A stretch of 64,000 nucleotides of DNA from Prauserella muralis (GCF_003202285.1 NZ_MASW01000001.1:558001-622000); one strand, 5' to 3'; shown: positions 8,572-16,268, counted from the stretch's first letter. Made by a program: numbers and translations. Notes: generated by a model not told the origin, from the sequence alone.

Positions 8572-9168
8572 TCACCCGGTCGCTCGGCGACGGATGCGGT
8601 AGCGGAGGTGGGTGGCCTCCGGGGTGTCGGTGACGCGCAGGATGTCCAGCTCAACGCGCGACGGCAGCACGTCGAACAGCCGGCGGCCGCCGCCGAACAG
8701 CACGGGAATCTGATGGATGCACAGCTCGTCCAGCACCCCGGCCTCGAGCGCACGCTGCGCCGTGTACGCGCCGATGACGTGCACGTGCCGGCCACCCGCG
8801 GCGGCCTTCGCCTGCGCCATTGCGCTGGCGATCCCGTCGCGGACGTAGGTCACCAGCGGGTAGTCCGCGACGGAAGGGTCGGGCGGCCGGTGGCTGGGCA
8901 CGAAGATCGGGACACCGCTGTCGTGGTGGTCGCCGCCCCAGTGCCCGACCTGTTCGGCGGTCCGCCGCCCCGCGACGACCGCGCCCATGGCGTTCATCTC
9001 GCCGAGCACGTCCGCGGCGAGGCCGGACTGGCGGAACTCGCCGTCCGGGGTGAGGGCCCAGTCGTGCAACCGCACGAAGCCGTCGCCGCCGGGGTTGCCG
9101 GGACCGTCGTGCGGGCCGGCGATGTAGCCATCGAGAGACATCGACATGTCAAGGACCGAGGTGGCCAT
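8572..9168 (-). CDS. Dihydrofolate reductase-fold / RibD C-terminal domain protein
   Basis: A cytoplasmic NADPH-dependent reductase fold of 198 residues. The opening VLDMSMSLDGYIAGP is the hallmark of the RibD_C/YyaP family. It is followed by MGAVVAGRRTAEQ (cofactor loop), HVIGAYTAQRALEAGVLDEL and PVLFGGGRRLFD. A good AAGGAG site precedes the ATG. The actual substrate in this family is usually unknown; it is not folA. It is convergent with the second lacI gene and probably monocistronic. Confidence 0.88.
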   Translation of the reverse strand: MATSVLDMSMSLDGYIAGPHDGPGNPGGDGFVRLHDWALTPDGEFRQSGLAADVLGEMNAMGAVVAGRRTAEQVGHWGGDHHDSGVPIFVPSHRPPDPSVADYPLVTYVRDGIASAMAQAKAAAGGRHVHVIGAYTAQRALEAGVLDELCIHQIPVLFGGGRRLFDVLPSRVELDILRVTDTPEATHLRYRIRRRATG

Positions 9169-9512
9169 TTCGACTCCTTATTCGCGATCGGATCTGGCTA
9201 CCGGGCTACCGTCTCGGGCCGCCCGTTGCGTACGCGTCGAACAGCGCAGGCCGGATTCGACGCGACGGTCACGTCGTTCGGGGACCGGTCCCACGGGCCG
9301 CGCTGGTGTCCGCCGCGCTGCCCGTGCCGCAGTCCGCGCTGCTCGCCGTCCTCATCCGCTGGTGCGGGCGGGATCGGTGAACGACCCGCCCGACTCCCTC
9401 AGGCGACTCCGGTGGATCACGCTGGCCGTCGACGCTCGGCTCATTCGCGTCCTGCTGGTTCGGCGGGAGCGGACCGCCTGGCTGACGCTCGTCGCGCTGG
9501 ACGCTGTGTGGA
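9169..9512. other. Intergenic stretch with possible decayed coding remnants
   Basis: No convincing complete gene. One frame ending at a TGA at 9380 reads AALVSAALPVPQSALLAVLI. A second begins with a GTG at 9377 overlapping that stop and reads DSLRRLRWITLAVDARLIRVLL, followed by more hydrophobic sequence. Both look protein-like in composition but lack a start or a sensible end, so they may be fragments of an eroded gene pair at the edge of the accessory patch. Confidence 0.3.
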
Positions 9513-10136
9513 TCAACGGTTCAGATGGGGCGGGAAATCGAGCAACAGGTAGTCTCGCGCACGCTTGTTGGTCTCTGCGCCGCCGACATGCACCGAATGG
9601 AGAATCCCATTGTAGACAAGATCCCACAATTTATGATTCTGCTGCAAATCGAATACTTTTACGCGCGCTGATGCGCCGTGTCGGTCGGCCATATCGATGA
9701 CATGCGCGGCGCCGTCGACGAAAACCTTGACCGTCGTCAGTTCGTAGGTCTTGATGAAGGTGTCTTTGCCGATGCCAACCCAATCAGCACCGGCCGATGT
9801 TCTCCCGGTTCGCCCGATCAACAGAAACACAAACGGCCACGGCGCCGCAATGAGCCAAAGCCAGATATTTCCGACCCAGCTGAACCCCCAGTCTTTGACA
9901 ATATAGACCGCAAGGACTGCGGCCGTGCCACACAGTCCGGCGATGAAGCGACTGGTGCGGTCGGGGTAGAACCATTCGAGCATCCTGGCCTCGCCAGGCG
10001 GAGGCTGCACAACCTTCGATTTTCCGGCCGCACGGCGAGCGCCGGGCTTTGCCTTCTCCGATTCCAGTGGAGCGCGGGGAGGGCGCGGCTCACCGGTTAC
10101 AGCGTCAGGTTTCGGGGGAAGGCTCGTGATATCCAT
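9513..10136 (-). CDS. Hypothetical membrane protein, partner of the WXG100-like protein
   Basis: A 207-residue protein of unknown function. A proline- and charge-rich N-terminus (about 60 residues) is followed by two hydrophobic helices, FIAGLCGTAAVLAVYIV and IWLWLIAAPWPFVFLLIG, then a soluble C-terminal domain of about 100 residues (GADWVGIGKDTFIKTYELTTV onward, rich in beta-type segments). The gene begins 8 bp after the stop of the toxin-like gene, with AGGTGA ahead of the ATG, so the two form one unit. That arrangement suits an immunity protein or a secretion accessory factor. Base composition is lower in GC than the flanks. Confidence 0.7.
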   Translation of the reverse strand: MDITSLPPKPDAVTGEPRPPRAPLESEKAKPGARRAAGKSKVVQPPPGEARMLEWFYPDRTSRFIAGLCGTAAVLAVYIVKDWGFSWVGNIWLWLIAAPWPFVFLLIGRTGRTSAGADWVGIGKDTFIKTYELTTVKVFVDGAAHVIDMADRHGASARVKVFDLQQNHKLWDLVYNGILHSVHVGGAETNKRARDYLLLDFPPHLNR

Positions 10137-10144
10137 GCGATCAC

Positions 10145-11398
10145 CTAGAAGAGATCGTCAAAGAAGTTGCCCACAGCCTTGCCCGCATTACCGATCGCGG
10201 ACCCGGCGTCAGAAAGCCGGTCGCCGGCCCAGTCGGCCGCGTCACCCGCCATGTCAACGGCATCGTCGCCCCACTCTTCAATCGCAAACCCAACGCCCGC
10301 CGAAACCAGGGCACCACCTGCCACGGCCCAACCTACAGGTCCGCCAGCGGCAGCGATCCCCGCGGTGGCCAAGGAGCCGGCAACGAACCCGCCCGCACCA
10401 GAGGCAATGGCTGTCGCAGGATCCTTTCCGGAATGGACATCCATACCAACACCGCCGGCGGTGATGAGGTCCCCGACGAGGGGGAGTTTGGCACCCACCT
10501 TGGCCGCTCCGCGCAATACGGTGTTGGCAATAGGCTTTTGAGCCCGCCCGAAGTCAAGGTTTGTGGTCAGGAACGACTTCACACTGTTGGGAAGCTTGTC
10601 GACTATGCGAGCTGTTCGCGTCGCGACCGCCTTGTTGAGTTCTGCCTGTTTCGCAAGCCTGCGCTCGATCTCCAGGGCATCAGCGCGAGCCTGCGCGAAC
10701 GGATTCGTGCGACCGCTCTTGGCGTAGGCCGCCGCCCGTTCGATCGCAGGGTCCATTGCTCTCGCGGCGGCCCGGAACTTGCTCGTGCGCGCAGCGACCG
10801 CGCCGGCGAGTCCAGTTGCGATGTCACCGATATTGACTGGAGCCTTCTCGGCGTACCCCTTGGCGAACTTGACGAACGTTTGCTGCGAATCGATAAAGCT
10901 CTGCCGCGCAGGGGTCGCGACGCGTTCGGCTTCGACATACGCCTGAACCTGCTTTGCATACGCAGACGACGCTTGCGTAGCCTGCTCGTGGATTTCCTGC
11001 TGGCGTGGCGTCGGAGCACTCGGAAGCGGAGCGGGGTCGGCCGGCGCAGGCCCGGGCTCTTGAACTATGTGGCCGTTGATCGCCAAGCCGCCATTACGGG
11101 CGATATCGAGCGCCTGGGACATCCTCGACTTCGCCGTATCAACGTCATCGGCGTGGGCATTCAAGGCAGAGACGGTAGCGTTGAGATCACCAGTCAGCCC
11201 GTCAACCTGCTGACCGAACTGCGTCATCGTTGCGCGAAAGCCGTCGGACGCAGGTCCCGCCCATGTGGATTCCGAATCGCCGCGGACTCCGTACACCTGC
11301 GTGCCGGCTCCGTGAGCGTCGTTTGCCCGCTGGGACAACCACTCTGCTACAGCGCGAATGCTCGCCGCGTCCGAGCTAATCTCGGTATCGATTGGCAT
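10145..11398 (-). CDS. WXG100-like N-terminal domain protein with glycine-rich hydrophobic C-terminus (putative polymorphic toxin / T7SS substrate)
   Basis: A 417-residue protein. Residues about 1-105 are helical with a STWAGPASDGFRATM turn, which is a W-x-G motif as in WXG100/ESX substrates. A proline-rich linker (PGPAPADPAPLPSAPTP) and a long helical region follow. The last 130 residues are strongly glycine/alanine-rich and hydrophobic (AGGVGMDVHSGKD, then GGPVGWAVAGGALVSAGVGFA), then charged heptad-like repeats. Such a tail resembles membrane-active glycine-zipper effectors. GGGGGAG precedes the ATG. The immediately downstream gene encodes a membrane protein. Export by a type VII system is inferred from the N-terminal domain only; no secretion genes lie in this window. 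Confidence 0.72.
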   Translation of the reverse strand: MPIDTEISSDAASIRAVAEWLSQRANDAHGAGTQVYGVRGDSESTWAGPASDGFRATMTQFGQQVDGLTGDLNATVSALNAHADDVDTAKSRMSQALDIARNGGLAINGHIVQEPGPAPADPAPLPSAPTPRQQEIHEQATQASSAYAKQVQAYVEAERVATPARQSFIDSQQTFVKFAKGYAEKAPVNIGDIATGLAGAVAARTSKFRAAARAMDPAIERAAAYAKSGRTNPFAQARADALEIERRLAKQAELNKAVATRTARIVDKLPNSVKSFLTTNLDFGRAQKPIANTVLRGAAKVGAKLPLVGDLITAGGVGMDVHSGKDPATAIASGAGGFVAGSLATAGIAAAGGPVGWAVAGGALVSAGVGFAIEEWGDDAVDMAGDAADWAGDRLSDAGSAIGNAGKAVGNFFDDLF

Positions 11399-11895
11399 TT
11401 ACTCCCCCAGACCCCTCAGCGTCCTCCAGCGCTCTCCACGTCGGCGCGGCTGTCCTGCTCAGCCGTTTCGTGCTCCTTGCCGCCAGCTACCCGCGCGAGA
11501 CGTTCTCCCAGGAAGAAGGCTTCACCCCCGCAGAGCTGGGCTGGATCGGCCACATCAAGGAACTTGGCGCAGCACTACACCGACGCACACCACCGCGCTA
11601 CCAACTCCCCAGCGGCGGCACCGCCTACGTCTGGCAACAGATCCGCGACCACCTCACTGAACGCATCGACGCCGGAGAGTTCGACCGCTGGCTACCGACC
11701 CGGCAGGCCCTCGCCTAGCAATACGGCGTCGGCATCGGCACCATCGACCGCGCCATCCACGAACTGGCCGCACAAGGCCGCGTGACGATCCTGCGCGGCA
11801 AGGGCACCCGCCCTGCACTGCCGAACTGCCCTCTAACAGGTCAAGAGCGGCGCGCTCCGCGCGCCGCCGCCGGGAACCGCCCGGCCTCCCGCTGA
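11392..11895 (+). pseudogene. GntR-type winged-helix regulator broken by an in-frame TAG
   Basis: The frame encodes a GntR-like DNA-binding domain: TAYVWQQIRDHLTERIDAGEF, then LPTRQALA, a TAG at 11716-11718, then QYGVGIGTIDRAIHELAAQG and RVTILRGKGTRPALP. In intact relatives the text runs ALAERYGVS, so a GAG to TAG change would explain the stop. The upstream part (FTPAELGWIGHIKELGAALHRR) is in the same frame. The frame closes at TGA 11893-11895. The 5' boundary is uncertain because no clear start or ribosome site is visible, and the first codons overlap the divergent toxin-like gene. Confidence 0.7.
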
Positions 11896-11942
11896 CGCTC
11901 CGGCCGGCGGCCCCGGGGTGCTAGCGCTCGACATCATGGCGC

Positions 11943-12960
11943 TAGGAGCTGTTTAGGAATTGGTCTTGGTGAGGTTGCGTAGCCAGATGTCGATGGTGGC
12001 GACGTGGAGGGTGGCTTCGTAGCGGACGGCGAGTTTGTCGTAGCGGCTGGCGATGGCGCGGTGGTGTTTGAGCTGGTTGATGCCGCATTCGACGGCGTGG
12101 CGTTGCCGGTAGTGGTGGGGGTTGAAGGCGGGTGGGCGGCCACCGGCTGATCCGCGGGCGCGGCGGTGGGCAGTTTGATCTTTGGGGGTCGGGATCGTGG
12201 CCGCGATCCCGCGTGTGCGCAGGTAGGCCCGGTTCGAGCGGGAGGAGTAGGCCTTGTCGGCCAGCACGCGCCGTGGGCGTGTGCGCGCTCGTCCAGGTCC
12301 GGGCCGGGGCACCCGGATCGCGTCCAGCACGCTGGTCATCTGAGGGCTGTCACCGCGTTGACCGGCGGTGATCACCAGTGACAACGGTTTGCGTCCTTGT
12401 TCGCAGGCCAGGTGGATCTTCGTGGTGAACCCGCCCCGGGACCGACCGAGCGCGTGGTCGCCCGGCTCGTCGCCGGGCGGTTCGACCTGCTCATCGGGTC
12501 GGCGGCGGGCCCCGGACGCGTGCTGGTGGGCCCGATTGATCGTGGAATCCACCGACACCTGCCAGTCGATCAGCCCTGCCCGGTCGGCCCATGCCCACAG
12601 CATCGTGAGAATCCAGGGCCACACGCCCTCCCGTTGCCAGCGACGGAACAACTGATAGATCGACTGCCAGTGCCCGTACCGTTCCGGCACGTCCCGCCAG
12701 GGAGCACCGACTCGTACCCGCCACCGGATCCCGTCCAGCAACTGACGCCACGTCCACTTCGGCCGACGACCTGCCACGGGTCGAGGCGGCAACACACGCT
12801 GCAACGCCTGCCACTGCCGGTCCGTCAAGTCTTTACGCGCGCCCACCGATACGCTTCCCACCGAGGTCTCCGGATAGATGCTGATCTTCTTCGTCGTTGA
12901 TCCATCTACCGGAGACCTCGCTACACCCACACACCAGGGCCCCTTCTTAAACAGCTCCTA
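11943..12960 (-). mobile_element. IS5-family insertion sequence (IS427-like), complete
   Basis: The element is about 1.02 kb and bounded by inverted repeats. The left end is TAGGAGCTGTTTAGGAA (11943-11959). The right end, read inward, is TAGGAGCTGTTTAAGAA (12960-12944). They differ at one of 17 positions. CTAG occurs at both junctions (11942-11945 and 12958-12961), consistent with a TA or CTAG target duplication as in the IS427 group. One intact transposase gene fills it. Confidence 0.9.
11953..12930 (-). CDS. IS5-family transposase
   Basis: A 325-residue DDE transposase in a single uninterrupted frame. The N-terminal DUF4096-like domain is seen in LTDRQWQALQRVLPP, then RRPKWTWRQLLDGIRWRVR and GAPWRDVPERYGHWQSIYQLFRRW. 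Catalytic residues lie in VSVDSTINRAHQHA (first Asp), VLADKAYSS (second Asp) and HAVECGINQLKHHR (Glu). Many IS427 relatives need a frameshift between two frames; here no shift is needed. The GTG start at 12930 is provisional. The C-terminus lies only 10 bp from the left inverted-repeat tip. Confidence 0.93.
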   Translation of the reverse strand: MGVARSPVDGSTTKKISIYPETSVGSVSVGARKDLTDRQWQALQRVLPPRPVAGRRPKWTWRQLLDGIRWRVRVGAPWRDVPERYGHWQSIYQLFRRWQREGVWPWILTMLWAWADRAGLIDWQVSVDSTINRAHQHASGARRRPDEQVEPPGDEPGDHALGRSRGGFTTKIHLACEQGRKPLSLVITAGQRGDSPQMTSVLDAIRVPRPGPGRARTRPRRVLADKAYSSRSNRAYLRTRGIAATIPTPKDQTAHRRARGSAGGRPPAFNPHHYRQRHAVECGINQLKHHRAIASRYDKLAVRYEATLHVATIDIWLRNLTKTNS

Positions 12961-13516
12961 GATGCCCCTCCTCGCGCAGCACCGCAAGCGCTGCCTCCGG
13001 ATTGCGCCGTACGGCAGCACGAAGCTGCCGCAGTCGGAACGCTTCACGACTGCGGGTGATCTCTTCAGGCCACCCGTCGCGTGGTTGTATCAGCTTCTCG
13101 GAGATCAAGAACTCGATAACGTCCTCGACCGACGGCCGGAACCGCCGAGGTCCAACTGGAAGATGCAGACGCTCGAGTAGCCGACTGCTTCCATCGACCC
13201 GCTTACCCGCCTGCTCCCAATCGTCCGACGATGCACAGACCTGCAGGTGTGCTTCCGGGTAGCCGTCGTCCTTTCCGCGCTCGTAATCGTAGTGGAAGAG
13301 CACGCGGTCCAGACCCACGTCGAGGGAAAGAAGGATCACGGAGGACGTGACCATGAGGTACCGCTGGTCTTCGTCAGCTTCCAACCGGAAGAGCAATCCG
13401 AGATAGAAGGTCGGTGCTGAACCATCACACGTCAGCGGAATCCCATGCTGTAGATCCTGCTCCCGCCGCGAGATCTTGTAGCCGACCACAGTCCGCGGAT
13501 GGTTCTCATCTGACAC
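12947..13516 (-). CDS. Hypothetical protein with IS-derived C-terminus
   Basis: A 189-residue protein with no family I recognise. It includes LTCDGSAPTFYLGLLFRLEAD, VILLSLDVGLDRVLFHYDYERG, a central acidic segment and a helical tail (SREAFRLRQLRAAVRRNPEAALAVLREEGHL). The final residues Gly-Ala-Val and the TAA stop come from the inverted repeat of the IS. Joining the flanks without the IS gives EEGHLAP and TGA, so only about two residues were altered. The first standard start is the GTG at 13516, but the frame stays open to about 13609 and reads plausibly (AKFNVVAESRKFSDELNSLL) without a start codon. Confidence 0.65.
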   Translation of the reverse strand: MSDENHPRTVVGYKISRREQDLQHGIPLTCDGSAPTFYLGLLFRLEADEDQRYLMVTSSVILLSLDVGLDRVLFHYDYERGKDDGYPEAHLQVCASSDDWEQAGKRVDGSSRLLERLHLPVGPRRFRPSVEDVIEFLISEKLIQPRDGWPEEITRSREAFRLRQLRAAVRRNPEAALAVLREEGHLGAV

Positions 13517-13599
13517 GACGCTAGTAACTCGCGGCCCGTTGCAGACCGTCCCGTTGAGGAGACTATTGAGCTCGTCACTGAACTTTCGCGACTCAGCGA

Positions 13600-13821
13600 C
13601 TACGTTGAACTTGGCCGTAGTCCCTCACCCCTAAGCAAGTCACCAACCGCAACCCATGCCAGTCGAGCACGGATCGATGTAAAACGGCCGGACCTCGCTT
13701 GGGCAAGGAGTTCGTCGACAGTGCAGCCCGCTCGTTCCAGCGCGTGAGCAACAGCGGCATCTAGGTCTTCGGCAGCTGCCAACACTACGTCGTCCGACGG
13801 TTGCTCGACCACGGCAGTCAT
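13600..13821 (-). CDS. Small hypothetical protein
   Basis: A 73-residue, mostly helical acidic protein (DDVVLAAAEDLDAAVAHALE, then AGCTVDELLAQARSGRF and a basic-hydrophobic helix). Its size and its position just upstream of another orphan gene are compatible with an antitoxin-like or regulatory role, but no domain is recognisable. Its TAG overlaps the N-terminal open extension of the downstream frame, suggesting they were once coupled. Confidence 0.5.
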   Translation of the reverse strand: MTAVVEQPSDDVVLAAAEDLDAAVAHALERAGCTVDELLAQARSGRFTSIRARLAWVAVGDLLRGEGLRPSST

Positions 13822-14238
13822 CTCAGACCTCCACCTTTGTTCGCATCACATTGTCGTTCCGACAGGCAGACCGTGTTACAGCTCAATCATCGCGGTCACC
13901 CCTGACATTTTCAGGAAGAAGCAGCCCGGGCCGCTGCCCCGGACCCCGGCACCGCTTCGGAGATCAGCCGAGTGGCCTAACGTCCGGTGACCTCCACACG
14001 GCGCGCCGAAGGGCTGCCAGACCGGGCGCACCGGCCAAGGGCGCTTCGCGGCCTCCGGCAGACCCTTGACCGGCATCACCCGGCCCGGCAGGGGTGAACC
14101 CGCGCCGCGAGGAGATCACCTCAGCCCAAACAATGGGGAGACGCGCCCCAGCGCGGGCGACATACGGACAACTAGCGAGGGCGACCGGCGGTCAACAGCG
14201 GTCAATCCCGGTACAGCGCATGATCGGCCCCGGGCACG
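13822..14238. other. Intergenic region, no gene recognised
   Basis: About 420 bp between the small hypothetical gene and the tRNA terminator. No frame looks protein-coding. No duplicated tRNA 3' end (attachment site) was seen. Confidence 0.4.
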
Positions 14239-14270
14239 AAAAAACCGCCCTGACCGGCGTCTGGGCGGTT
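14239..14270 (-). terminator. Rho-independent terminator of the tRNA cluster
   Basis: A perfect 8-bp stem AACCGCCC/GGGCGGTT (14243-14250 with 14263-14270) with a 12-nt loop. Read on the minus strand, the stem is followed by a run of six T residues (14244-14239). It lies 8 bp beyond the CCA end of tRNA-Phe. Confidence 0.9.
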
Positions 14271-14280
14271 CTGACGATGG

Positions 14281-14354
14281 TGGCCAGGGCCGGGGTCGAA
14301 CCGGCGACCTTCCGCTTTTCAGGCGGACGCTCGTACCAACTGAGCTACCTGGCC
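14281..14354 (-). tRNA. tRNA-Phe (GAA)
   Basis: A full cloverleaf on the minus strand. The acceptor is GGCCAGG/CCTGGCC with discriminator A, and the CCA is encoded at 14280-14278. The D-arm is GCTCAGTTGGTACGAGC, the anticodon loop CTGAAAA (anticodon GAA) and the T-arm GCCGGTTCGACCCCGGC. Confidence 0.97.
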
Positions 14355-14383
14355 GGACACGCCGGCGAGTAGCCAACGTATGG

Positions 14384-14457
14384 CGACCCTGACGGGACTC
14401 GAACCCGCGACCTTCGCCGTGACAGGGCGACGCGCTAACCAACTGCGCCACAGGGCC
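14384..14457 (-). tRNA. tRNA-Asp (GTC)
   Basis: A minus-strand cloverleaf. The acceptor is GGCCCTG/CAGGGTC with one G-U pair. The anticodon stem-loop is CGCCCTGTCACGGCG with anticodon GTC. The T-arm is GCGGGTTCGAGTCCCGT. The CCA is encoded at 14383-14381. It is 29 bp from tRNA-Phe and probably co-transcribed. Confidence 0.97.
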
Positions 14458-14472
14458 TTGTTCTGTACTGCG

Positions 14473-14545
14473 TACTCCCAACGGGATTCGAACCCGCGTT
14501 GCCGCCTTGAAAGGGCGGAGTCCTAGGCCGCTAGACGATGGGAGC
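14473..14545 (-). tRNA. tRNA-Glu (TTC)
   Basis: A minus-strand cloverleaf. The acceptor is GCTCCCA/TGGGAGT, the anticodon loop CTTTCAA (anticodon TTC) and the T-arm GCGGGTTCGAATCCCGT. No CCA is encoded, unlike the two tRNAs downstream. It is the first gene of the Glu-Asp-Phe cluster. Confidence 0.96.
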
Positions 14546-14603
14546 CCGGTCAGTTCGGCGAACCGACCGACCGCGCTCTCAGGTCCCCCTGGGAGCGAGT
14601 ACT

Positions 14604-14632
14604 AGTCTATGACACACCTTCAACCCCTTTCA
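14604..14632 (-). promoter_or_regulatory. Likely sigma-70-type promoter of the tRNA cluster
   Basis: On the minus strand, TGAAAG (14632-14627) and TAGACT (14609-14604) are separated by 17 bp. The -10 box lies 59 bp upstream of the mature tRNA-Glu 5' end. Confidence 0.5.
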
Positions 14633-14929
14633 CAGGGGGGTCCCCAACTCGTTGACCTGCGCGAACCGGCCGCAGCCCGCGCCACCTCCGCGCCGGGGCC
14701 TCCGGGCGGGCGGACGCGCGGTCACTGTGACAGTCCCGGCAACAATGTTACGGAAAGACTGTGGTGCCGTTCGCGAAAGCGAAAGAGGTTCTTCGTGACA
14801 CTGTTATCACCGGCAATCGATTGCCTCGCCACGGTCTGGACCAGTAACTTGACCTCCGTGCTGCTCAGGTGCACGACCAGGGGGTGTGCATCTGGGCAGC
14901 ACCGACTGCGCAGGTGACCCCGCGTGACG
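14633..14929. other. Intergenic region, no gene recognised
   Basis: About 300 bp. It includes a short palindrome TTCGCGAAAGCGAA near 14768 but no convincing coding frame. Confidence 0.3.
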
Positions 14930-15178
14930 CTATCTCTGCACCGGAGCCTTGCCGTCCTTGTCCGGCCGAAGGCCCAGCATGTCCAGCAGCTCCGCGCAGT
15001 CCTCGATGCCCTCCGCTCCGCGTGCCACGGCGAGCCTCGCCCTCCGCACCTGGTCATCGGAAACCCGGGACGCATCTGCCTGGCCGGCCCGCTGTGCGGG
15101 CACCCCGCCGTAGCCGGCGCTCGGCCCCTCTCCCTCGTAACGAAGGAGGAACTGCCGCACTTCCACAGACCCGCTCAT
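14930..15178 (-). CDS. Small conserved-looking hypothetical protein
   Basis: An 82-residue protein. The N-terminus is variable, and the C-terminal half DDQVRRARLAVARGAEGIED, CAELLDMLGLRPDKDG resembles a short helical protein widespread in actinobacteria, as I recall it. No function is known. The gene stands alone upstream of the tRNA-Glu promoter and is transcribed in the same direction. Confidence 0.65.
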   Translation of the reverse strand: MSGSVEVRQFLLRYEGEGPSAGYGGVPAQRAGQADASRVSDDQVRRARLAVARGAEGIEDCAELLDMLGLRPDKDGKAPVQR

Positions 15179-15693
15179 GGCTCCTCCAAGGGCTTCGTGA
15201 TGACCTTGGCCGCGAGGCTAGCGAGCAGGGGAACCAGGCCACAGCCCCCCGCAGAGTGAACCGCTCAGCACGCTGCGTCGACTTGAGCGGCCATTCGGGC
15301 ACAGTTGCCGTACATGAACAGATGGCAACGAGAAAATGACAGGTCGGAGGCCTTTTTGCGGCTCAACCCTCGCGAGGCGGCCGGGTCTCGTGTAACAATC
15401 AACGTGCTGACACACCCCCGGTCAGCGCCTGTGGAGATCCCCTCCGGCCCCCGCGTTCCTCCCCCTGGCGCGGGGGCCCCTCCATTTCCGGGGACGATTT
15501 CCGGCTCGGCTCGCCGGGCTCGCTCCGCCGAGACGCACAGGCACGGGGTCCGCCACCAAGCGTGTCCGCTGTCCGCACCAGACGGCCGCACCACTACTCC
15601 AGATGGCACAACTTCGCGGGCCGACCTGCGACACGCCGTGTAAGTAGACTCACACAGGCAACCCCGCCGAGACACAACCGTTATCGTGGGCGC
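15179..15693. other. Intergenic region of about 515 bp
   Basis: No convincing coding frame. A 10-bp hairpin GGCCCCCGCG/CGCGGGGGCC occupies 15446-15478 (13-nt loop) and could be a terminator-like structure. A possible -10 box TAGACT lies at 15648-15653, upstream of the RHH-like gene. Confidence 0.35.
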
Positions 15694-16167
15694 GTGCCCC
15701 TACCCTCATTCGGACGGCTCAGCAGCCGCAGCAACCTGAAACCCGTGAACGGCGGCAGACACCGCGGCTCCGAGCCGATCGGCAACGACGCGGACCCCGC
15801 CGCCGAGGACCACGAGCTCACCAGCTACCTCGCCGCGCTGGCACCGGACTCGGACCCCGAGAGCACCGGGTCGGGCCGCCGGTTCGGCGACGCGCAGGTC
15901 TACCAGCTCCGCATGAACCTCATCGCCAGCCAGCAGCTCAAGGACATCGCCGCCGAGCGTGGTACATCCCCGCAGGCGCTGGCCCAGGAGTGGGTGATGG
16001 AGCGCCTGGCCTGGGAGGGCCAGACGACCTCGGAGCAACGTGGGCAGACGCCCTCGAGGCAGCCCGCCCGGAACGAGTCCCCCCGCTCGTTCGGCGAGCC
16101 GCAGACCGACAGGCACTACTTCGACGCCGCGCAGTGGGAGCCCCCGCTCCGCGGCACCCTGCGCTGA
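15694..16167 (+). CDS. Ribbon-helix-helix-like hypothetical protein
   Basis: A 157-residue protein. The central part RRFGDAQVYQLRMNLIASQQ then LKDIAAERGTSPQALAQEWVMERLAWE has the strand-helix-helix pattern of CopG/Arc-type DNA-binding domains. The N- and C-termini are charged and probably disordered. It starts at a GTG (VPLPSFGRLSS). A perfect 15-bp hairpin follows it. Function unknown; it is possibly a regulator or antitoxin-like factor. Confidence 0.72.
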   Translation: MPLPSFGRLSSRSNLKPVNGGRHRGSEPIGNDADPAAEDHELTSYLAALAPDSDPESTGSGRRFGDAQVYQLRMNLIASQQLKDIAAERGTSPQALAQEWVMERLAWEGQTTSEQRGQTPSRQPARNESPRSFGEPQTDRHYFDAAQWEPPLRGTLR

Positions 16168-16235
16168 ACCCCCGCCCGCACCCCGAGACCCCGAACCCCG
16201 AGAACGTCAACCCCGACAACACCCCACAGACGACT

Positions 16236-16268
16236 CGAGCCCCCGGCGGATGTTCCGCCGGGGGCTCG
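16236..16268. terminator. Bidirectional hairpin terminator
   Basis: A perfect 15-bp stem CGAGCCCCCGGCGGA (16236-16250) pairs with 16254-16268 across a 3-nt loop, TGT. It lies between the convergent RHH-like gene and the cold-shock gene. Confidence 0.85.

Noticed and set aside
9300-14360. Attachment-site duplication of the tRNA-Phe 3' end that would prove an integrated island
   Set aside because: No second copy of the tRNA 3' segment was found in the patch or at its left edge.
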